Assembly (NCBI RefSeq): GCF_037975245.1
Contig: NC_092561.1
Coordinates: 17,677,001-17,741,000, forward strand
From: Apostichopus japonicus
Lineage: Eukaryota; Echinodermata; Holothuroidea; Aspidochirotida; Stichopodidae
DNA: 64,000 nt
Direction: 5' to 3'
Shown: positions 59,601 through 64,000 of the stretch, one piece after another
How the letters are laid out: every line of letters begins with the position of its first letter
How positions within the stretch are numbered: position 1 is the stretch's first letter
Translations under genes and position numbers: made by a program
The notes under the pieces: generated by a model
What the model saw: the letters and a program-made list of their open reading frames with translations, nothing else
Told to the model about the DNA's origin: nothing
Database searches by the model: none

Positions 59601-62600
59601 CCAACTGTTTGTTTCATTTTCGATTTTCCATAGGTCCTCGTGGTTTGATGTTGGCTGTAATGCTTAGCGCCCTCACTAGTTCACTGACGTCTATCTTCAA
59701 TAGCGGCTCGACGATTTTCACCATGGACATTTGGAGGAAACTTCGCCGGTTCCCTCCCGAGCGTGAGATGGCGAGACTGAGTAGCCAAGAGAAAAGAAAA
59801 TACGAGTTGGAATTGATGATTGTTGGGAGGTTAGTCGTAGATTTTAAATTATGATTATAAAAAAAAAGAAAATATTTCACTGATTATAGAATTACAAAAT
59901 AATTACAAAGTAGTAATGTTGCAGTTACATGATAGAGAATTTGCATTATGATTACTAGACAGTTATAATAAAATTGTAAAGAACAGTTATGTCAAAATTA
60001 ATTAACAATTACAATGACATTATTAGAAGGTGGGGCATGACAGATATGGATTGAAAAGAAGAAGGGTTTCATTTATTGAAGATGTACAGTGCAGGTACAT
60101 TGTTTAATATTTGTAATATTGGAGATGTACAGTGTAGGTCCAGTGTTTAATTGTTTGCAGTATTGATGATGTACAGTGTAGGTTCAGTGTTTAATTGTTT
60201 GCAGTATTAATGATGTACAGTGTAGGTCCAGTGTTTAATGTTTGCAGTATTAATGATGTACAGTGTAGGTCCAGTGTTTAATGTTTGCAGTATTAATGAT
60301 GTACAGTGTAGGTCCAGTGTTTAATGTTTGCAGTTTGTAACACTTTGAGACCCTTGTTGAATTCTATCACTGTCTTTCTTGGGGCCCACTTGGGGGTTGT
60401 TGGCAAGCAGGATGGGGCAGAGGAATAGGAAGTGTTAAAAGACTTACCTTGTGTTTCTTAAATGGCAAACGGCCAAGTACAGTGGCATCTTAGCCGGTAA
60501 ATAGCCAAAATTTCAGAGCCAGGAATGGTCTAACAGTTCCAACAATCTCCTCCTTTCTTTGCAGGGTGTTTGTGTTAGTCCTCATAGCTATTAGTATTCT
60601 ATGGATTCCGGTCGTTCAGAATTCTCAGGGCGGTCAGCTCTTCCACTACATCCAAGAGATATCTGCTTATCTGTCGCCACCGATCGCAGCGGTCTTCACG
60701 GTCGCTGTTCTCTGGGACCGATTAACTGAACCGGTTAGGACCATCTTTAGAGTCGTAACTTACAAAATATATATATATCTGGAACCGATTAACTGAACCG
60801 GTTAGGACCATCTTTAGAGTCGTAACTTACCAAAAATATGTATACAAAAATTGCAACATTCTCTGAAATCAGTCTATCATGTTGCTATAGGGGTAGTCAT
60901 GGCAACTGTATTTATGTGATTTCACCCTTCTAATCCCATTATTATTACACTCGTGTCTGAAATGTGATTTACTTAATCGATGTAGAAGAATTAAATCCCG
61001 ATGTTTTCTTTCATCTTATTCTTGTTCTTTATCCAGAGACAACAGACAATGAACTTTCTTTTGAATGTGTATAAGTAAAATGTTAATGGACTCTTTGGGC
61101 ATTTATGGACCACAGTTTTTCTTCTTGTTGCCCTCTGGGAAGCCCGGTGCCCCCACAGACCGTTAGAAACAGTATATCTGAAGACTCACCCCCCCCCCCC
61201 CCACAGTGGTCGACCTGACCTTAGCTTGAGAAAGATAGCTTTGTCCATAAGAGCAGGAACCTATAAAATCGGTTTACAAGATACATTGGCAAACATTTCT
61301 GGACAATTCCAAAACATTTGTTTCTTGTGTTGATGATTGGGTTGAGCAAGGCATAAATGATAAATGATTTTTGCAACCCTCCTGGTAGCAATGAACTATG
61401 GCACTTTATTGATAATTTCACTTAATAATTATCCATGGTTACTAGTTTTCCTGATATAAATAGCTATTTGTGAAGACTTGCAGCTAAAAGTATAAAATAA
61501 TAAATGGCAGCTTGGCTTACATAGCTACCAGCTAAAATTGAGATATAAAATGAAAATGATGCATATATATATATACAATGAAAAGGTAAAATTTTTGACC
61601 TAATGTTAAAACAAACGTGTTAATGGATGGCAAAGCCAGATAGCATACCACATAAGGGAACTCATTACAAGGACATGTATTTTAATATTCGGCATAAAAT
61701 ATGATTTCAATTTCACAGGGAGCTTTCTGGTCTCTGGTTGGTGGATTACTGGTAGGAGTTACGAGGATGATTCTCGATTTCATTTACGAAAGACCCGGTT
61801 GCTATGACGAAGATGAGCGGCCTGAGGCTGTTAAAAAACTTCAGTTTCATTACATGTACTTTGCGTTGATGTTGTATCTCCTCACTGTGACCTTGTCTGT
61901 GATATTCAGTTACATCACCTCACCGATACCACCAGAATACGTAAGTAACAATGGTTAATTTTGACTGATCTTGTCGGTTATATTCAGTCACATGACCTCA
62001 CTGATACCACCAGAATACGTAAGTAACCATCCTGTTGGTGATATTTAGTTACATGAACATACTGATATCACCAGTTTCCATGGTGACACACACTGAGCTA
62101 GTCAGCCTTCACTGAATTCGCACCATGATGGCGATGCTTCTGTTTGCCTCCCTCCTCTGTAGTTACTTTAAATGTTTGTGTTCTTCATAGCTGTATCGCT
62201 TGACGTTTTGGACCCGTCACTGCAAGAAGTCTCGTACAGACGTGGATCTCTTCTATGGTAATGTGAATGTCTATGAAAAGGAACCTCTGGAGGCTTATGA
62301 GATGAACGGCAAGGACGAGGAAGGCAATGAAAATACAGAGGTGAGTGAGATAAGAATCAAAGACATGGAAAAAGTAAAAGACATGGAAAAATCATGCAAT
62401 TTAAAGAGTTACTGTACTCTCAGAGTGTTGCAATGGAAGACAACTAAAGGCATTGAAGACTCGCCCCAAACTGCGTGCGGCCATCTGAAAAAGTTAACTT
62501 TCTATTGCTTGCAAGTGACGTTTTGTTCGTGTCGCTACAAAATGCAGACAGTAATGAAATGTGATACCTTAATTGTTATCTATAGCTGGACCTGAGATGT

Positions 62601-63646
62601 CCATCGCTGTATCGTGTGTATACTGTGCTGTGTGTATTGACCGCAGTTGTATGTACTGACTGTACACTAGTGTCTAATTACCGACGGTAGCAAGCTGTGT
62701 GTGTATTTTCTGGGATCGATGGTGGTGTTTAACACTTCTGTTACACCTCCTTTGAAACTAGGTCAAATTACCGGAATTAGACGTTTCTTTTTGCGCGAGT
62801 CTTCACACCCTTTAAGTAAATTATTAAGACCAGACAAATACGTATTATAACCAGGTCTCTGTACAGCATGTACATGTACAAAATGCTGAATGTTGCCCTA
62901 CAAAACCCCATACTATATAAAGGTCTGTGTACGGCTGTACAGCATGTACATATACCATGTGCTGAATGTTGCCCTAGATAGCCCTATACTATATAAAGGT
63001 CTGTGTACGGCTGTACAGCATGTACATATACCATGTGCTGTATGTTGCCCTACATAGCTCTATACTATATACAGGACTGTGTACATCTGTACAGCATGTA
63101 GCCTACATAAATCATGTGCTGCATGTAGCCTTAGGTTACTATATGCTATATCTACAGGTCTTTGTACATCTGTAGAGCTCACCCATCATTATGTTTCTTT
63201 CTTCTCTGGAATTTTAGTTTTGTTGGCATTAGTAAACATGAAAAGAAACAAAATATAGATTTGTTTGCCAGCAATCTGTATTCTATGTTGATAGCGAATA
63301 TGCTATGAATGACAGGGAATTATGAATGACCTTCATGTCATCAATTTGGACAACATATCTGGTTAAAAGGCAAAAGACAAAGTTCCATCTTCGAGTGACC
63401 ATGGTAACAATTTCCAACAAGTTTGCATCTTAACAATTTAGAACATTTGTTCAATAGGAAGAATAAAATATTTTATTTGTTTTTGTTGTTATTCATGTTG
63501 ATTAATATGTTGTTGCTACACAGTATGATGGTTGCTTTATTATTCATTGTCTGCTATTAATATTCATTCATGTTTACGTTTTCCTTTTGTGAAGGATCAT
63601 TCTGAAGTAGAGAAAGCCGTTAAAGGGGAATCCATTGAACGAAATG
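47522..63646 (+). CDS. SLC5A-like: SLC5-family Na+/solute cotransporter (SGLT/SMIT-like), 13 exons, 3' end missing
   Basis: The exons join with matching phases into 618 codons. SLC5 proteins move glucose, myo-inositol or similar solutes across the plasma membrane with sodium, using a 14-helix LeuT-type fold. Residues matching human SGLT1 sugar-site positions are present: His66 (His83), Glu85 (Glu102), Trp270 (Trp291), Lys300 (Lys321), and the Gln in [11 protein letters not shown] (Gln457). The sodium-site serines 371 and 372 are also present. The position of SGLT1 Thr287 is Ser266. From memory, [21 protein letters not shown] and DERP resemble SLC5A11 and SLC5A9, so the substrate is uncertain. 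A longer cytoplasmic loop ([20 protein letters not shown]) lies before ELMIVGR. The C-terminal helix is not encoded here. Several exon borders are tandemly duplicated. Confidence 0.95.
48028..48099 (+). CDS. SLC5A-like: SLC5-like exon 2
   Basis: 24 codons between acceptor TTTACCAG and donor GTAAGT, phase 0 at both ends. It encodes [19 protein letters not shown], the conserved loop after the first helix (NRG...FFLAGRSM.WWP in SGLTs). It is too short to stand out as an open frame and was found from the splice sites and protein pattern. Confidence 0.93.
48758..48937 (+). repeat. 36-bp x 5 repeat carrying the exon 3 acceptor
   Basis: Units start at 48758, 48794, 48830, 48866 and 48902, each ending TTACTATTACAGG or TTACTATTACATG. 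AG dinucleotides in the same position as the real acceptor occur at 48826-48827, 48898-48899 and 48934-48935. Units with CATG and CAGG alternate, giving a 72-bp second-order period. Confidence 0.95.
48936..49040 (+). CDS. SLC5A-like: SLC5-like exon 3 (sugar and sodium site helix)
   Basis: 35 codons from acceptor ATTACAG to donor GTAGGT, phase 0. It encodes [18 protein letters not shown] and ends GAFELN. In SGLT1 the equivalents of Asn61, His66 and Glu85 contact sugar, and the Ala and Ile of ASNIG contribute to the sodium site. The start was chosen at the last AG because only this gives the family-length loop. Confidence 0.94.
51165..51640 (-). mobile_element. CR1/L2-like LINE 3' remnant, antisense in intron 3
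   Basis: The minus strand encodes [43 protein letters not shown] and [10 protein letters not shown], a clear match to the C-terminal end of LINE reverse transcriptase polyproteins. The tail below 51230 contains a [10 protein letters not shown]-like reading and a TAAACTAAACTA end. It is 5' truncated, as usual for LINEs. Confidence 0.85.
52137..52183 (+). repeat. (TCTG)n / (TTTG)n microsatellite
   Basis: TCTG repeats with TTTG and TATC variants in intron 3, giving long opposite-strand open frames that are not genes. Confidence 0.9.
52335..52621 (+). repeat. 66-67 bp x 4 repeat carrying copies of the exon 4 acceptor and exon 5' end
   Basis: Each unit has a pyrimidine tract (TTCCTTTCTTCTCCAG or close), then a copy of the first ~35 bases of exon 4 (GCCATTCTAATC.TTCAGAT, then GGATGGGTCTT). 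Exon-like starts are at 52356, 52422, 52489 and 52556, with the real exon at 52622. Confidence 0.95.
52622..52786 (+). CDS. SLC5A-like: SLC5-like exon 4
   Basis: 55 codons between acceptor TTTTTCAG and donor GTAAGT, phase 0 at both ends. It encodes a membrane helix ([20 protein letters not shown]), the conserved loop [16 protein letters not shown] and the start of the next helix ([12 protein letters not shown]). Match to SGLTs is very strong after residue 9. Confidence 0.96.
53476..53662 (+). CDS. SLC5A-like: SLC5-like exon 5
   Basis: 62 codons plus one base, from acceptor TTCCTGCAG to donor GTAAGT. It encodes [19 protein letters not shown] and the family signature [14 protein letters not shown]. 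The donor after GCTCGCA was chosen because the one leftover base joins exon 6 in frame to give ARTFQEIGGY. Confidence 0.96.
53663..54200 (+). repeat. 146-bp x 3.5 repeat of the exon 5 3' end and donor
   Basis: Copies of the last ~135 bases of exon 5 plus the donor follow the exon. Donor copies (GTAAGTGT) stand at 53809, 53955 and 54103 (spacing 146, 146, 148). The copies carry frame-breaking changes around TATAAACAGAATGACATGGG, so they cannot code in the exon 5 frame. A last partial copy ends near 54200. Confidence 0.95.
54360..54568 (+). CDS. SLC5A-like: SLC5-like exon 6
   Basis: Two bases, then 69 codons, from acceptor TTCGTTCAG to donor GTAAGT. It encodes [15 protein letters not shown], an extracellular loop with two N-glycosylation sequons (NET, NDS), then [19 protein letters not shown] and LWYWCSDQ. 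The tryptophan of WYWC is a sugar-site residue in SGLT1. Confidence 0.96.
54569..55336 (+). other. Intron 6
   Basis: Holds a short tandem repeat (36 bp x 3, CAACAATAGATGGGTG) at 54937-55010. Otherwise nothing recognised. Confidence 0.8.
55337..55472 (+). CDS. SLC5A-like: SLC5-like exon 7
   Basis: 45 codons plus one base, from acceptor TTCCTCAG to donor GTAAGT. It encodes [33 protein letters not shown] and SRILFP. The lysine of GLCK aligns with SGLT1 Lys321. Confidence 0.96.
55473..57250 (+). other. Intron 7
   Basis: Contains a G-rich block (55848-55886, GGGGAAGGGGGGAGGGGAGA), a tRNA-like SINE head on the minus strand (56470-56550) and otherwise unremarkable AT-rich DNA. Confidence 0.8.
56470..56550 (-). 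repeat. tRNA-derived SINE head (threonine-tRNA-like), intron 7
   Basis: On the minus strand, TAACTCAATTGGTATATAGC is a box-A-like sequence and GGTTCAAACCCTG a box B. Between them is CCTTGTAATCTGG, like the anticodon arm of tRNA-Thr(UGU). Stems are imperfect, so a SINE or pseudogene is more likely than a working tRNA. Confidence 0.65.
57251..57358 (+). CDS. SLC5A-like: SLC5-like exon 8
   Basis: Two bases, 35 codons and one base, from acceptor ATCTTTCAG to donor GTATGA. It encodes the cysteine-rich extracellular loop [19 protein letters not shown] and the start of the next helix, [12 protein letters not shown]. This copy was chosen because it alone has a good acceptor and keeps phase with exon 7. 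Confidence 0.94.
57359..58215 (+). repeat. Tandem array of exon 8 copies
   Basis: Copies at 57393-57492 and 57527-57626 (134-bp spacing) retain the exon 8 reading frame and a GTATGA donor. A third copy at 57810-57898 has lost its donor. A more distant partial copy at 58144-58215 still reads [13 protein letters not shown]. None of the downstream copies has a convincing pyrimidine-rich acceptor. Confidence 0.93.
58790..59110 (-). repeat. Dispersed repeat with TATAGCG terminus, interrupted by a SINE
   Basis: Begins with an AATAATAAT microsatellite and TTTTTATATAGCGTC, the same kind of end as the LINE tail at 9475, which suggests the 3' end of a LINE on the minus strand. The repeat seems to resume at about 59365-59540 after the inserted tRNA-like element. 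No protein remnant was recognised. Confidence 0.5.
59111..59360 (+). repeat. tRNA-derived SINE, intron 8
   Basis: Starts with a tRNA-like head (59122-59189): box A TTAGCTGAGTGGTTAATGCC, box B GGTCCCGAGTTCGAGTCAC, and outer stem GGAGTG with CACTCC. A non-tRNA body follows with a hairpin (GGCTTTGAGAAGCC) and an A-rich end TAAAATACATACAATACA. It sits inside another repeat, so it is the younger insertion. Confidence 0.72.
59634..59829 (+). CDS. SLC5A-like: SLC5-like exon 9
   Basis: Two bases, 64 codons and two bases, from acceptor TTTTCCATAG to donor GTTAGT. It encodes [20 protein letters not shown] with the sodium-site serines, then [13 protein letters not shown] basic, rather long cytoplasmic loop ([20 protein letters not shown]) precedes ELMIVGR. 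Confidence 0.95.
60080..60335 (+). repeat. About 44-bp x 6 minisatellite in intron 9
   Basis: Units contain GATGTACAGTGTAGGTCCAG, TGTTTAAT and TTTGCAGTATTAAT. The first copies are more diverged than the last ones. Confidence 0.93.
60565..60733 (+). CDS. SLC5A-like: SLC5-like exon 10
   Basis: One base and 56 codons, from acceptor TTTCTTTGCAG to donor GTTAGG. It encodes [29 protein letters not shown] (with the conserved sugar-site Gln), then [19 protein letters not shown]. The donor is confirmed by exact phase with exon 11 (EP, then GAFW). Confidence 0.95.
60711..60831 (+). repeat. 67-bp x 2 duplication across the exon 10 donor
   Basis: The last ~23 bases of exon 10 with the donor and about 30 intron bases (ACCGATTAACTGAACCG, then GTTAGGACC) are repeated once. 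The second donor is at 60801. Only one or two bases differ between the copies. Confidence 0.95.
60832..61718 (+). other. Intron 10, remainder
   Basis: AT-rich with a poly-C run at about 61190-61202 and a TATATA run at 61563. The minus-strand frame 61221-61421 ([13 protein letters not shown]) resembles the hydrophobic tail often seen in repeats but is not assignable. Confidence 0.5.
61719..61940 (+). CDS. SLC5A-like: SLC5-like exon 11
   Basis: 74 codons, phase 0 at both ends, from acceptor TTTCACAG to donor GTAAGT. It encodes [36 protein letters not shown] and a further helix ending TSPIPPEY, all in the family order. Confidence 0.95.
61900..62085 (+). repeat. 78-bp x 2-3 duplication across the exon 11 donor
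   Basis: The exon 11 end with its donor (GATACCACCAGAATAC, then GTAAGTAAC) recurs with a second donor at 62019. A third, decayed copy ends GATATCACCAG near 62074 without a donor. Confidence 0.93.
62191..62340 (+). CDS. SLC5A-like: SLC5-like exon 12
   Basis: 50 codons, phase 0 at both ends, from acceptor TTCTTCATAG to donor GTGAGT. It encodes [20 protein letters not shown] and an acidic cytoplasmic stretch ending GNENTE. This region precedes the last helix in SLC5 proteins and is poorly conserved. Confidence 0.9.
62448..62811. mobile_element. MITE with TTAA target site, copy 2, in intron 12
   Basis: Same element as 36423-36781, in the same orientation and nearly full length, inserted about 107 bases after the exon 12 donor. 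The right flank is TTAA; the left flank is CTAA, a likely point change. The exon 12 frame runs on through the intron into this element without a stop until 62595. Confidence 0.87.
62848..63170 (+). repeat. About 75-bp x 4 minisatellite in intron 12
   Basis: Units contain GGTCTGTGTACGGCTGTACA, GCATGTACATATACCATGTG, GCTGAATGTTGCCCTA and CTATACTATATAAA, with increasing divergence to the right. Confidence 0.9.
63595..63646 (+). CDS. SLC5A-like: SLC5-like exon 13
   Basis: 17 codons plus one base, from acceptor TTCCTTTTGTGAAG to donor GTGAGT. It encodes [17 protein letters not shown] in the variable cytoplasmic region. The call rests on splice sites, phase and the open frame, not on conservation, so it is less certain than exons 2-11. 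At least one further exon with the last helix must lie beyond 64000. Confidence 0.7.
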
Positions 63647-64000
63647 GTGAGTTGATTCAGCTTCTAGAACATGTTTAGAATAGTGTAGTATCGTATCGTA
63701 TGGCATTGTTTGGTATCATATGGTATCGTATATATATAGTATAGTTTACAAATGGTTATGAGTGCAATGAGTTTACAAATGGTTATGAGTGCAATAGTGC
63801 AAATATTTCATGAGTTGAAGATGGAATGTTCCATTCAAGGAGGCGCAGCCGAGTTGAATGGAACAAATTACATCTTTCAACAAATTCTATCACGAATGGA
63901 AACCATTCATTATTTTTTTATACAACACCTTCAAATTTGGATATAATTGGATGTAAAATGCACTCATGCAACAGATTGTTTTGAACAGACAGGTTCCTCT
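63647..64000 (+). other. Intron 13, start
   Basis: Contains ATGGTATCGTAT-type and GTTATGAGTGCAATG direct repeats. No further exon recognised before the window ends. Confidence 0.5.

Overview
This is an AT-rich animal genomic window. Genes with many spliceosomal introns, a DIRS-type tyrosine-recombinase retrotransposon, CR1/L2-like LINE tails, hAT and PIF/Harbinger DNA transposons, tRNA-derived SINEs and a great deal of satellite and minisatellite DNA point to a marine invertebrate, most likely an echinoderm. The phylum is an inference from repeat style and protein similarity; no taxonomic marker gene is present.

Layout. 1-5.1 kb: intergenic DNA with a ~128-bp minisatellite array split by a 2.27-kb palindromic foldback element that inserted cleanly with a 4-bp target duplication. 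6.3-9.2 kb: a satellite array with higher-order structure, in which a 501-bp unit is built of four diverged ~125-bp monomers. 9.5-9.8 kb: a LINE 3' remnant. 9.77-16.29 kb: a nearly complete DIRS retrotransposon on the minus strand (gag, RT-RNase H-methyltransferase-like region, tyrosine recombinase, inverted terminal repeats, internal complementary region), damaged by at least one frameshift. 16.3-47 kb: gene-poor DNA with LINE remnants, a 430-bp polypyrimidine tract, 41-bp and 79-bp minisatellites, a hAT element with intact 8-bp target duplication, a TTAA MITE, a degraded Harbinger element and LINE endonuclease fragments.

47.5-63.6 kb, plus strand: the only recognisable host gene, a member of the SLC5 sodium/solute cotransporter family (SGLT/SMIT-like, nearest by memory to SLC5A9/SLC5A11). 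Thirteen coding exons can be placed to the base with consistent splice phases, giving 618 codons; the last exon(s) lie beyond the window.

The most unusual observation concerns this gene. At six of its 13 exons a segment spanning the exon-intron boundary, including the splice site, has been tandemly duplicated two to five times (acceptors of exons 3 and 4; donors of exons 5, 8, 10 and 11). Some copies keep the reading frame and a usable splice site, so they could feed alternative splicing; others are decayed. I know of no described system of this kind, and the claim needs cDNA and comparative checks.
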